Shown here piece by piece: positions 1 through 9,646 of a stretch of 64,000 bases of DNA. The first letter of the stretch is position 1. Each line of letters opens with the position of its first letter. Origin of the DNA: Aureibaculum flavum (lineage in GTDB: Bacteria > Bacteroidota > Bacteroidia > Flavobacteriales > Flavobacteriaceae); the NCBI RefSeq assembly GCF_016406085.1, contig NZ_JAEHFJ010000004.1, positions 404,162-468,161 on the forward strand, in the 5' to 3' direction. Under the pieces are notes generated by a model, which was given only the letters and a program-made list of their open reading frames with translations, did not search any database and was not told the origin of the DNA. The position numbers and the translations under genes are program-made.

Positions 1-2186
1 ACATATATAGTACATATCCTGTTTTGGCTCTATACCACGGTGGACTCACGTTAAAATTTAAATTTATTGCTTCAGAAGGATTTTTAAAACTATTATTTGA
101 TCGAAAATATAGATTATAATCACCTTCTGTTAAATTATTCAATTCTATTTTTTCATTTTCAATAGCTATCCATTTAGTTGGTGAAATGGTATCAAATGTG
201 TATTCGAAAAAATGGTTTGCTGTAGCATCAACTGTTAAACCAATGGAAACGTTACTTTTATATTTAAAATCTTCTTTATTAATATGGTCAAGGGTAAGGT
301 TTTTTCCATTTAACTTAAAATTATCTATAAAAGGTTTTAACGGCTTCTTGTTTAAGATTTTTTTAGATGTGTCAGTAATCAGAAAGCCGTCATTTAAACT
401 TAGTGCTAACTGGTTACCATTAAAATTAGAAATATTTTCATAACCAATGACCAACCTATTCTTTAAATATTCGTCGGTTACAATCATTTGATAATTAATG
501 GTATTAAATGATTTAAATTCAATAGAAAGCTCTTGTTTTAAGCTAAGGATATTTTCATTTTCTTCTGATATCACATACGCATGCTTACCAAATTCATTAT
601 TTAAAATGGGGGCATCTACTATACTATCTCTTAAGGCTTCATATTTTTGCCACCCTTCATTCGTCTTAAAACAAATGTCATTTTTAATTTTATAAACACG
701 AACATTATATTCTGAATTCAAACCTTTGGTACTATAATTTCTAATACTGACGATACTATCATAGTTGACATCAAATTTAATTCGATACAACCCCTTATAG
801 GCATGTGCAGCCCAAGCAGTAGATTTATTTTCAAAAACCAAAAAGCGAAAAGGATTTGTTGTTGCTCCTAAATGTTTTACTTGCCAAGTACTTCCCTCTT
901 TTTTATAAGATACCAACCCAACATAGGTGCCTTGGACATAAATATTTTGTCGCTCTGGTACTTTTTTTATAACCCATCCACCAGCATGTGATGATACTAA
1001 TTTTAATTTTTTATGCTCTACTAAATAGGTCCCATTATTATGACCACAAAATAATTGGCCATTAATCTCTTTTAAATCCCAAACTTGACCTTGAGAATGA
1101 GCTATAAATTCTAACTTATTTTCTTTATCTAAATAATAAAGTCCGGTGTTACTGCCAATATAAGTAGTGTTTTTAAAATTAATTATATCATAGACGGCCC
1201 CTAGTTTCCCTGAGCTGTCATTATAAAAAACAAGATTTGAACTCATATCAATTTGAGCAATTCCACTATTTAACCCTAACCATAGTTTACCATCATTCGT
1301 CAATTTTTGCCCTAAAATGGTATTATTAAGCAAACCGTTTTCCTTATTCACTTGAAATTCAATTTCTCCTTTCTTATTCGTAATATAAAGTCCATTTTGG
1401 ATGGTACCAAACATCAAGTTGTTATTATTTTTCGAAAAATTATTTAGCTGATACTTCTTTAGTTCTTTATTTATTGGAGCTTGCCAAGGAAAAAGTTTAT
1501 TATTTTCATATATAAAACAACCATGCAAAGCTGTACCTATTAACAATCTATTATTTTGATAGTTCGTAATAAAACTTACTTTTTTCTCCTTTAATACTTC
1601 TTCCGTAATAAAAGGGATTAATTTATTATTCTTTAGACTAAAAATACCATGCCTTAAGGTGGCTACATAAAATTGATTATCAACTACATGACAAGAAATT
1701 GTTGTTGAAGGAGGATGTATAATTTCTATTTTATCGTCTTTATAGATGTAAATATTAAAAAATGAACGAAAAATAATAGCATCATTCCATTCCGTAATTT
1801 GCCAAAATTCTTCATCTTGAAAAGGTTGCCCTTTAATCAAATCACTTAAAGAATGATATTCTAAAACACCTTGTTCATTTTTTTGCCAATAGCCAAATTC
1901 TTCATAAGAGCCCACATAAATTCTTCCCTCTTTATGCAATACAGAACGCATAACCGTTTTATTGGGCATTTCAGAAAGGGTCCACTTAATACCATCAAAA
2001 GTTAAAAGTCCGCTGTTGTTTGCTACATATAATTGACTGTTGTCCGTTTTTGATAATCCCCAATTTTGATTACCCGCATTATAATCAGCAATAGAATAAT
2101 TTTTAAAATAAGGACTAAACTGAGCATTTAATACCGAACAAAAGAAATTAACGAGTATAAAGAATATGTAAATAGATTTTCGCATT
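1..2186 (-). CDS. Two-component-regulator-propeller / Y_Y_Y sensor protein, C-terminus beyond window
   Basis: The reading frame opens at ATG 2184-2186 and stays open to the window edge, so about 728 N-terminal residues are present and the C-terminus is missing. The start MRKSIYIFFILVNFF is a Sec signal peptide ending near NAQF. The body repeats short beta-propeller blades with patterns such as LYVANNSGLLTFDG, NRLLIGTALHG and KLWLGLNSGIAQID, typical of ligand-binding sensor propellers. Around residues 660-715 a Y_Y_Y (triple tyrosine) domain is visible (NNLTEGDYNLYFRS), and the frame leaves the window where a transmembrane helix would start. Family knowledge: these proteins end in a LuxR-type HTH or a histidine kinase; which one cannot be seen. 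It is probably a periplasmic sensor of polysaccharide or envelope state. It is divergent from the M16 operon at 2460. Confidence 0.85.
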
Positions 2187-2459
2187 GATTGTTGGAAATC
2201 AGAAACCAAAGATAAAGATTATATTATGGAATTCTTTGATGCTAACTTAGCTCTTTAAATTAACTATTAAGTTGAAAAACTAAAAATGATGGAAAGATTC
2301 ACTCTTGAAAGAAATTAAAAAATATACAGAAAGTGAATTCAATAAAATATATTTAAATTTGACACTTACTTAAATAACAATTTGACACAAATATCAAGTA
2401 AATAAAAGGATTAGTAAAATTTCACTTATATATAATTATTAAATTTAAATCGTTAAACA

Positions 2460-3803
2460 ATGAAGAAAAACTATTTTTTATTAACCTTAGCATTATTATT
2501 ATCTCTGGGTATAAGGGCTCAGGAAGTTGCTTTTGAAGAGTATAATTTAGATAACGGATTACATGTTATTTTACATCAAGACAATGGTGCTCCAGTAGTA
2601 ACAACAGGAGTTATGTACCATATTGGTGCAAAAGATGAAGTGGCTGGTAGAAGTGGTTTTGCCCACTTTTTTGAACACTTATTATTTGAAGGAACTGAAA
2701 ACATAGAACGTGGTAAATGGTTTGACATCGTTTCGGCAAATGGTGGTAGCAATAATGCGAACACCACACAAGACCGTACCTATTACTATGAAGTATTTCC
2801 ATCTAACAGTTTAGAATTGGGATTATGGATGGAAAGCGAACGTATGATGCATCCAGTTATTAATAAAATTGGGGTAGACACTCAAAATGAAGTTGTTAAA
2901 GAAGAAAAAAGACAACGTATTGATAATGCACCTTACGGCAAGATAATCTATAGAACAGGAGTTAATAAACACATTTTTAATAAGCATTCATATAAAAATT
3001 CTGTAATTGGGAGTATGGAAGATTTAGATGCTGCTGAACTGTCCGAATTTATCGATTTTAATAAAAAATTCTATAATCCTAATAATGCCGTTTTAGTGGT
3101 TGCTGGAGATATTAATATCGCCGAAACAAAAAAGATGGTACAAGATTATTATGGCCCAATAAAAAACAATGCAGAAAAATTTGTAAGAACTAAAATTGAA
3201 GAAGACCCTATTACAGAGCCAATAAAAGTAACTGAATATGATAGTAATATTCAAATTCCATTAAAAGCATTGGTGTATAGAACACCTGGAATGACCGAAA
3301 GAGATTCATATGTATTAGATTATATCTCTACCATTTTAACTGGAGGTAAAAGCTCTAGGTTGTACAAAAAAATGGTTGATGATAAAAAAATGGCATTACA
3401 AGTATTGGCATTTTCTGATGCTCAAGAAGATTACGGTACTTACATAATGGGAGCTTTACCAATTGGTGATGTTACTTTAGATGATTTAGCAAAGGATATG
3501 GATGAAGAAATTGTAAAACTACAAACCGAACTTATATCTGATAAAGAATTACAAAAACTAAAAAATCAATTTGAAAATCAATTCGTAAATTCAAATAGCA
3601 GTATACAAGGTATTGCAAATTCATTAGCTAGAAATTTTATGCTAAAAGGAGATACCAATTTAATTAATAAAGAGATTGAAATTTATCGTGCAATAAGTAA
3701 AGAAGATATCATGCGAGTGGCTAAAAAATACTTAAATGAGAACCAACGATTAGATTTGGATTACTTACCTGAATCTGCAAAAGAGGTTGGAGATTCAAAA
3801 TAA
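2460..3803 (+). CDS. M16 family zinc metallopeptidase, catalytic subunit
   Basis: A 447-residue protein with a signal peptide (MKKNYFLLTLALLLSLG, cleavage near RAQE). The inverted zinc motif HxxEH is intact as HFFEH at residues 69-73, with the downstream glutamates of NEVVKEEK (143-150) in the place expected for the third ligand. Length fits a half-size (45 kDa) M16B peptidase, which works as a pair with a non-catalytic partner; that partner is encoded directly downstream at 3907. It should act in the periplasm, degrading small unfolded peptides. The start is the first ATG, and the N-terminus is a clean signal peptide. Catalytic assignment is firm; the substrate is unknown. Confidence 0.92.
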   Translation: MKKNYFLLTLALLLSLGIRAQEVAFEEYNLDNGLHVILHQDNGAPVVTTGVMYHIGAKDEVAGRSGFAHFFEHLLFEGTENIERGKWFDIVSANGGSNNANTTQDRTYYYEVFPSNSLELGLWMESERMMHPVINKIGVDTQNEVVKEEKRQRIDNAPYGKIIYRTGVNKHIFNKHSYKNSVIGSMEDLDAAELSEFIDFNKKFYNPNNAVLVVAGDINIAETKKMVQDYYGPIKNNAEKFVRTKIEEDPITEPIKVTEYDSNIQIPLKALVYRTPGMTERDSYVLDYISTILTGGKSSRLYKKMVDDKKMALQVLAFSDAQEDYGTYIMGALPIGDVTLDDLAKDMDEEIVKLQTELISDKELQKLKNQFENQFVNSNSSIQGIANSLARNFMLKGDTNLINKEIEIYRAISKEDIMRVAKKYLNENQRLDLDYLPESAKEVGDSK

Positions 3804-3864
3804 ACGAAAAATAACAATTAAAAGAGTACCGCATTTGCGGGAATGATAGCATAAACAATTATAC

Positions 3865-3892
3865 AGTAACAAGCCTAGCAATACTAGGTTTC
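3865..3892 (+). other. Small hairpin between the two M16 genes
   Basis: In the 103-bp gap between the two peptidase genes the sequence AGCCTAG-CAATA-CTAGGTTT can fold into a short stem with G-T pairs, just ahead of the second start codon. It has no T-run, so it may be a processing or attenuation site rather than a terminator. Confidence 0.3.
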
Positions 3893-3906
3893 AACAAATT
3901 AAAAAA

Positions 3907-5967
3907 ATGAAAAATAAAATATTAATTATAATAGCATTTTTTGTGATTTCTTTGAGCATTACAGCACAAATTGACCGATCTAAAATGCCAGTTTCTGGGC
4001 CTACCCCAACTATAAACATAGGTAAACCTTATACTTTTCAATTAAAAAACGGATTGACTGTTTTGGTAGTAGAAAATAATAAACTACCAAGAGTTAGTTT
4101 TAGTTTATCTATGGACAACGCATCACATGCTGAAGGAGATAAAGCTGGAGTTTCTAGCTTAGTAGCAACACTTCTAGGTAACGGTTCTAAAACAATAAGT
4201 AAAGACGCTTTTAATGAAGAAATTGACTTTTTAGGAGCATCAATTAATTTTGGTTCAGAAAGTGGTTACGCGTCTTCATTATCAAAATATACCAATCGTA
4301 TACTTGAGTTATTTAGCGATGCTGCATTAAATCCTAATTTTACCCAGGAAGAATTAGATGCTGAAAAAGTAAAACTTATTGAAGGCATTAAATCAGGTGA
4401 AAATAGTGCTGCCGCTGTAGCATCAAGAGTAAATGATGTTTTAGCTTACGGAAAAAACCATCCTTATGGTGAATATATTACAGAAGAAACCATAAATAAT
4501 GTTTCTTTAAATGATATTGAGTCTTTTTATAAAGATTATTTTAAACCAAATAATGCATATTTAGTTATAAGTGGTGATATTAAAGCTAAAACAGCTAAAA
4601 AACTAATTAGTAAAGCGTTTAAAAAATGGACACCTTCAACTATCAGTATTTCAGCTAATTTAACACCAACAGATTTAGAAAGTAGTGAAATTGATTTTAT
4701 AGATATGCCTAATGCAGTACAATCTGAATTGGCTATTATGAATTTAGCTCAACTAAAAATGGCCGATGAGGATCATTTTTCTGCTTTAATTGCAAATTAT
4801 ATATTAGGAGGAGCTTTTGGTAGTTATTTGAATATGAACTTAAGAGAAGAACATGCTTACACTTATGGTGCAAGATCTTCATTAAGCCGAAACAAAAGAC
4901 AAGTTGCTCAATTTATTGCCAGCACAAAAGTAAGAAATATGGTTACTGATAGTGCCGTAGTTGAAATGCTTAAAGAAATTAAACGAATTAAAACAACTCC
5001 AGTTTCTGATGAAGACCTTAAAAATGCTAAAGCTAAATATTTAGGTAGTTTTATTATGGCATTAGAAAATCCTCGCACTATTGCTAGTTATGCAGTAAAT
5101 ATAAAAACTCAAAAATTACCTGAAAATTTTTATGAGACATATATTGCTAAGATAAATGCTGTTACTAAAGAAGATATTCAACGTGTTGCGAATACATATT
5201 TTAAGTTAGATAAGGCTAGAATTGTAATTGTTGGAAAAGGAAGTGAAGTAGCCAATGCTCTAGAAAATATCTCATTTGATGGTAAAAAAATTCCGGTAAA
5301 ATACTTTGACAAGTATGCTAACGCAATTGAAAAGCCTGTTTTCGAAATTCCTATTCCTGACGGAGTAACTGCTGCCACAGTAATGCAAAAATACATCGAT
5401 GCCATTGGTGGAAAAGAAAAATTAAAAAATGTGAAATCTGTAGTCGTTACTGCTAAAGGAGAAATGCAAGGAATGACTTTTGACTTAGAAACTAAAACAA
5501 CTGCTGATAATAAATTTGCCATGGATTTAAAAATGGCTGGTAATTCTATGAGTAAGCAAGTTTTTGACGGTGAAAAAGGATATATGGTAATGCAAGGTCA
5601 AAAAATGGATATACCTGCAACAGAATTAAAAAGTTATAAAGCTGCATCATATCCTTTTCCTGAAATGCATTATCAAATAGATAGTATTTCATTAGAAAAA
5701 ATAGAAATTGTAGATGGTAAAAAAGCTTTTGCCATAAAAGTTTCTAAAAATATGACCAATTTTTATGATATGGAAAGTGGTTTAAAAATCAAACAAGTAA
5801 CTACAACCCCTATGGGAGAGCAAGCTTTAGGTTTTGAAAACTATAAAGAAATAGAAGGTGTTCAATTTCCTTACTTGTACAAACAAGCTTTTGGTCCACA
5901 AAGTGTTGAATTTATCGTATCAGAAATTAAAATCAATAGCGGTATCGGAAAGAATGATTTTAAATAG
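3907..5967 (+). CDS. M16 family peptidase-like protein, non-catalytic partner with extra C-terminal domain
   Basis: A 686-residue protein with signal peptide (ISLSITAQID). Two M16 domains occupy about residues 35-470, but the zinc motif is absent: the equivalent segment reads SSLVATLLGNGSKT. The R/Y substrate-binding pair of the partner subunit is present in NLREEHAYTYGARSS. A further domain of about 200 residues (490-686) looks like a lipoprotein-carrier-type beta sheet fold (EKGYMVMQGQKMDIP, FYDMESGLKIKQV). Family knowledge: catalytic and non-catalytic M16B chains form a heterodimer, and the order here (active, then inactive) matches. A terminator follows at 6022. Confidence 0.9.
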   Translation: MKNKILIIIAFFVISLSITAQIDRSKMPVSGPTPTINIGKPYTFQLKNGLTVLVVENNKLPRVSFSLSMDNASHAEGDKAGVSSLVATLLGNGSKTISKDAFNEEIDFLGASINFGSESGYASSLSKYTNRILELFSDAALNPNFTQEELDAEKVKLIEGIKSGENSAAAVASRVNDVLAYGKNHPYGEYITEETINNVSLNDIESFYKDYFKPNNAYLVISGDIKAKTAKKLISKAFKKWTPSTISISANLTPTDLESSEIDFIDMPNAVQSELAIMNLAQLKMADEDHFSALIANYILGGAFGSYLNMNLREEHAYTYGARSSLSRNKRQVAQFIASTKVRNMVTDSAVVEMLKEIKRIKTTPVSDEDLKNAKAKYLGSFIMALENPRTIASYAVNIKTQKLPENFYETYIAKINAVTKEDIQRVANTYFKLDKARIVIVGKGSEVANALENISFDGKKIPVKYFDKYANAIEKPVFEIPIPDGVTAATVMQKYIDAIGGKEKLKNVKSVVVTAKGEMQGMTFDLETKTTADNKFAMDLKMAGNSMSKQVFDGEKGYMVMQGQKMDIPATELKSYKAASYPFPEMHYQIDSISLEKIEIVDGKKAFAIKVSKNMTNFYDMESGLKIKQVTTTPMGEQALGFENYKEIEGVQFPYLYKQAFGPQSVEFIVSEIKINSGIGKNDFK

Positions 5968-6021
5968 GGTTTTGATCGAAAATTAAGTCGGTTATAATTA
6001 TAAAATTATTACTTTAAAGAG

Positions 6022-6056
6022 AATCACCTCGTTTATATTTCGAGGTGATTTTTTTA
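6022..6056 (+). terminator. Rho-independent terminator after the M16 operon
   Basis: Perfect 10-bp stem AATCACCTCG / CGAGGTGATT with a 9-nt AT loop, followed by a run of seven T. It closes the two-gene peptidase operon. Confidence 0.85.
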
Positions 6057-6174
6057 TTTAAGAAACCTCTGTATGCTCTTACAACTAACTTTAACCAAAG
6101 TTTAACAATACTAAACTGACAGTAAATGGTTATTTTTACGCCTAAATAGACTTGTTTAATTATAAAAATTTATC

Positions 6175-6624
6175 ATGAAAAAATTATATATACTTTTTTT
6201 AATAGTTTCTTTAACCACTTCTGTATTACAAGCTCAAATAATAAACCCTGTTAAATGGTCAACTTCAGTTAAGAAAATATCTGAAACCGATTATGAATTG
6301 TCTGCAATAGCAACTATTGACTCAGGTTGGCACTTATACTCACAAAATGTTCCCGAAGATGGTCCTATCCCCACTACGTTTACCTTTAAAAGTAATGCAA
6401 ATTATGTAAAAAAAGGGAATACCAAAGAAGAGGAAGGTCATACTATAAATGATCCTGTTTTTGAAATGAAAATTAAATTTTTTGAAGATAAAGCTACCTT
6501 TAAACAAAGGGTTAAAATTTTAAAAACTACCAAAACTATTAGTGGTGAAGTTGAGTTTATGGTCTGTAATGATACACAATGTTCGCCACCCACAACGGTA
6601 GATTTAGAGTTTAATTTGAATTAA
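6175..6624 (+). CDS. Free-standing DsbD N-terminal-domain protein
   Basis: A 149-residue secreted protein (signal peptide to LQAQI). It is co-linear with residues 1-155 of the DsbD gene directly downstream: both share [27 protein letters not shown] and a cysteine pair C-x4-C (CNDTQC here, CNDVQC in DsbD). The two copies are close enough to be a recent tandem duplication. In DsbD this domain carries electrons from the membrane part to periplasmic acceptors, so this copy could be a soluble shuttle. It has no membrane segment beyond the signal. The gap to the next gene is 67 nt with no terminator, so co-transcription is likely. Confidence 0.85.
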   Translation: MKKLYILFLIVSLTTSVLQAQIINPVKWSTSVKKISETDYELSAIATIDSGWHLYSQNVPEDGPIPTTFTFKSNANYVKKGNTKEEEGHTINDPVFEMKIKFFEDKATFKQRVKILKTTKTISGEVEFMVCNDTQCSPPTTVDLEFNLN

Positions 6625-6691
6625 TTTCTTTTTTTTGATAGTTCTTAAAAAAACTTACGTCTTAGTTAAAACATAAAAAATAATTATATAA

Positions 6692-8683
6692 ATGTCAAAA
6701 TTTTTAATTACCCTTTTCTTAGCTTTTTTATCCTTCTCATCAATCCATGCACAAATTATTGATCCCGTTAAATGGACTACTTCAGTTGAAAAAAATTCTG
6801 ATACAGAATATACACTAATTGCGACTGCAACTATTGAATCTGGCTATCACTTATATGCTCAAAATGTACCAGAAGATGGGCCAATACCCACAACATTTAC
6901 ATTTTATACCAATGATGATTTTGAGTTGGTTGGTAACACTAGTGAAGAAAAAGGACATACTGTAGATGATGCTGTGTTTAAAATGAAAATTAAATATTTT
7001 GATACCAAAGCTGAGTTTAAACAACGTATTAGAATCTTAAATAATGAGTTATCCGTTGTAAAAGGCGAGGTTGAATATATGGCCTGTAATGATGTACAAT
7101 GTACACCACCAACTATAAAAGATTTTAATTTTAATATTAAAAATACCCTAACTCCCGATTCTGACAAAGTAAATGCTACTGCTGATGCCGAAATTGAAAA
7201 ATCAGCGAATACAACCACCGATGCTGTAAATAGCGATACACCTAAAGAAGAATCGCAAAGAGGATTGTGGACGATCTTTTTTATCGCTTTTTTATCAGGT
7301 TTTGCGGCTCTATTAACTCCATGTGTATTTCCTATGATTCCTATGACGGTGAGCTTCTTTACCAAACAAAGTAAATCGAAAGCAGCGGGAATTAGAAATG
7401 CAGTTATTTATGGAATTTCAATTATAGCAATCTATTTAATTTTAGGTATCGCTGTGACTGGTATTTTTGGAGCTGATTCTTTAAATGCATTAGCTACCAA
7501 CGTATGGTTTAATGTCATTTTCTTTTTACTTTTAGTTGTTTTTGCGGTATCTTTTTTAGGTGCTTTTGAAATTACTTTGCCAAGTTCTTGGGGCACAAAA
7601 ATTGATAATCAAGCAGACAGAGGTGGACTTATAGGTATCTTTTTTATGGCTTTAGCATTAGCAATTGTTTCCTTTTCTTGTACAGGTCCAATTGTTGGTA
7701 CTTTATTGGTAGAAGCAGCTTCTAAAGGTGGACTTGCACCAGTTATTGGTATGTTTGGCTTTTCTTTAGCTATTGCCCTACCCTTTGCACTTTTTGCAGC
7801 GTTCCCTGGATGGTTAAATTCATTACCAAAATCTGGTGGATGGTTAAATACAGTTAAAGTGGTGTTGGGATTCTTAGAATTAGCATTGGCGTTTAAATTC
7901 TTATCTCAGGCCGACTTAGTGTTGCAATTACATTGGTTAGAACGTGAAGTTTTTATTGCCATATGGATCACTATTTTTGGAACCTTAGCACTTTATTTAT
8001 TCGGAAAAATAAAACTACCACATGATTCACCTTTACCTCATATTTCAGTAGGTAGATTGAGTTTAGGATTGGTAGCCTTAACCTTTACTATTTATATGAT
8101 TCCTGGCCTATGGGGAGCTCCATTAAATGTAATTTCAGCCTTTCCTCCACCATTGGACTATAGTGAATCGCCTTACGGTGTTGGTAACTCAAAATCTGGA
8201 GGTTCATCTACAATTACAGAAATACCTGAAGGAGCTCATTTATTGGCTCCACATGATATATTGGCGTTTAATGATTATGATTTAGGATTGGCTTATGCTA
8301 AAAAAGTAGGTAAACCTGTGATGTTAGATTTTACAGGCTGGGCTTGTGTTAATTGTCGTAAAATGGAGCAAAACGTATGGCCAAAACCAGAAATTTTAAA
8401 TAAGTTAAAAAATGACGTAGTCTTAATTTCTCTTTATGTAGATGATAAACGTCCATTACCTGAAGGTGAAGAAGTCGACTCAAAATTACGTCCTGGTAAA
8501 AAACTAAAATATATTGGTCAAAAATGGAGTGAATTTCAAACCATTCGTTTTAAAGCGAATACGCAACCTTTTTATGTATTAATGGGACATGATGAAGAAA
8601 ATCTAAATACGCCTGTTGCTTATACACCAGACGCTGATGAATACTTGGATTGGCTGGAAGATGGTATTGGGAACTTTAAATAA
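6692..8683 (+). CDS. dsbD: Thiol:disulfide interchange protein DsbD
   Basis: A 663-residue protein with the three classical parts. The signal peptide and N-terminal immunoglobulin-like domain cover about 22-155, with the cysteine pair CNDVQC. A membrane domain of about eight helices (195-480) carries the conserved cysteines in [12 protein letters not shown] and [12 protein letters not shown] thioredoxin-like C-terminal domain has the active site CVNC at about 552-555 ([14 protein letters not shown]). It moves reducing power from cytoplasmic thioredoxin across the inner membrane to periplasmic partners, for cytochrome c maturation and disulfide repair. This fits the many c-type cytochromes in the window. 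The upstream 149-residue gene duplicates its N-terminal domain. Confidence 0.95.
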   Translation: MSKFLITLFLAFLSFSSIHAQIIDPVKWTTSVEKNSDTEYTLIATATIESGYHLYAQNVPEDGPIPTTFTFYTNDDFELVGNTSEEKGHTVDDAVFKMKIKYFDTKAEFKQRIRILNNELSVVKGEVEYMACNDVQCTPPTIKDFNFNIKNTLTPDSDKVNATADAEIEKSANTTTDAVNSDTPKEESQRGLWTIFFIAFLSGFAALLTPCVFPMIPMTVSFFTKQSKSKAAGIRNAVIYGISIIAIYLILGIAVTGIFGADSLNALATNVWFNVIFFLLLVVFAVSFLGAFEITLPSSWGTKIDNQADRGGLIGIFFMALALAIVSFSCTGPIVGTLLVEAASKGGLAPVIGMFGFSLAIALPFALFAAFPGWLNSLPKSGGWLNTVKVVLGFLELALAFKFLSQADLVLQLHWLEREVFIAIWITIFGTLALYLFGKIKLPHDSPLPHISVGRLSLGLVALTFTIYMIPGLWGAPLNVISAFPPPLDYSESPYGVGNSKSGGSSTITEIPEGAHLLAPHDILAFNDYDLGLAYAKKVGKPVMLDFTGWACVNCRKMEQNVWPKPEILNKLKNDVVLISLYVDDKRPLPEGEEVDSKLRPGKKLKYIGQKWSEFQTIRFKANTQPFYVLMGHDEENLNTPVAYTPDADEYLDWLEDGIGNFK

Positions 8684-9016
8684 GATCGGAGACCCAAGTC
8701 TATAGTAAAACATTACATGTTTAACAATAAAAAAGTACCCTTTTAACTTATAAATGGGTACTTTATTTATACAATGCTTACATACTAATAAAGTTATCAA
8801 TTATACATTATATTCAACTACTTCTATACTTAGCAAACTAAACTCTTCTCTTTTGCTCTCTACATCGTTCGTACTGACAGTAGTACATTGCAAAAACCAC
8901 TTTCCGTTTTTTTTTAAAATTAAACTTATAGAATTCCATTTTTAGTTCCCTACTCCACTTGAATAGACAATCTAAACAGAGTACTATAATTCTAACTAAA
9001 GCGTAAAATAATAGCA
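8684..9016. other. Convergent intergenic region
   Basis: The 333-bp space between dsbD and the DUF2892 gene, which converge. It contains the bidirectional terminator described separately; the rest is AT-rich with no convincing coding sequence. Confidence 0.5.
8731..8768. terminator. Bidirectional terminator between dsbD and the efflux operon
   Basis: A 9-bp stem AAAGTACCC / GGGTACTTT with a 15-nt AT loop. A T-run follows on the minus strand and an AT-rich tail on the plus strand. Its place between two convergent units fits termination from both sides. Confidence 0.75.
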
Positions 9017-9223
9017 TTATACTTTACACCCGCCACCTTCTTCTTTTACACCTAGTTTCATTAAAATTTTACTTAAAAGGCACCAATTTGTAAATGCAGA
9101 TTGAAATAAATTGGCTCCCACAAATAAGGTAAACCATAACCAATTTGGATTTACAAACATACCCAATAAAACACTGGCCATAATAAAGACCCCAACAATA
9201 GCATTCATATAATTCTGTAACAT
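9017..9223 (-). CDS. DUF2892 (YgaP-like) small membrane protein
   Basis: A 68-residue protein with two hydrophobic helices ([17 protein letters not shown] and [17 protein letters not shown]), then [12 protein letters not shown] and a Cys near the C-terminus (GGGCKV). This is the DUF2892 / YgaP transmembrane pattern, often fused to or found beside rhodanese and sulfide-oxidation genes. It is the last gene of the efflux operon, 16 nt after the PII-like gene. It probably sits in the inner membrane; its biochemical role is unknown. Its presence hints that the operon serves sulfur or thiol stress. Confidence 0.8.
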   Translation of the reverse strand: MLQNYMNAIVGVFIMASVLLGMFVNPNWLWFTLFVGANLFQSAFTNWCLLSKILMKLGVKEEGGGCKV

Positions 9224-9239
9224 CTCTTTCTTTTTTTAA

Positions 9240-9548
9240 TTAATTTGATCGTTCTATATCCATCACCGCCAAATGTACTTTTGACAGCGTTTTTTGTCCG
9301 TTGTTAAATTTCTCTACCAAAGAAAATACCTGGTCTACATTCTCTTTTTTTACAAAAGCATAGAACAGTAATGATTCGCTTTCATTGATTTCACCAGCAA
9401 ACCAGTTAGAACCCACAGATTCTTCTTCAGAACTATTTCTGAACCCTTTAACTTCTTGATATGAAAAAACGTTAACTTCAGAATTTTTTAATATGCTTTT
9501 GATCTCTTTTTCAAAAGCGGATATTGCGGTAATTATTAATAGTTTCAT
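9240..9548 (-). CDS. PII-like signalling protein of the efflux operon
   Basis: A 102-residue cytoplasmic protein (MKLLIITAISAFEKEIKSIL). Its start and overall alternation of strand and helix resemble small PII-like/DUF3240-type proteins that accompany heavy-metal RND pumps. No T-loop tyrosine or nucleotide motif can be pointed to. It lies 98 nt downstream of the RND pump gene and 16 nt upstream of DUF2892, so it belongs to the same transcript. A regulatory or metal-sensing role is inferred from context only. Confidence 0.6.
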   Translation of the reverse strand: MKLLIITAISAFEKEIKSILKNSEVNVFSYQEVKGFRNSSEEESVGSNWFAGEINESESLLFYAFVKKENVDQVFSLVEKFNNGQKTLSKVHLAVMDIERSN

Positions 9549-9646
9549 GTCTCTATTCTTTTTTGTTTACACTTAACCTTTTCACTAAAAAGGAAATCAT
9601 ATAAATATTAAATCTCTTATAAAGTGACGAATGCGATTAGATTATA

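Noticed and set aside
8754..8945. Plus-strand ORF of 63 codons
   Set aside because: Starts in the terminator stem and has biased, unstructured composition.
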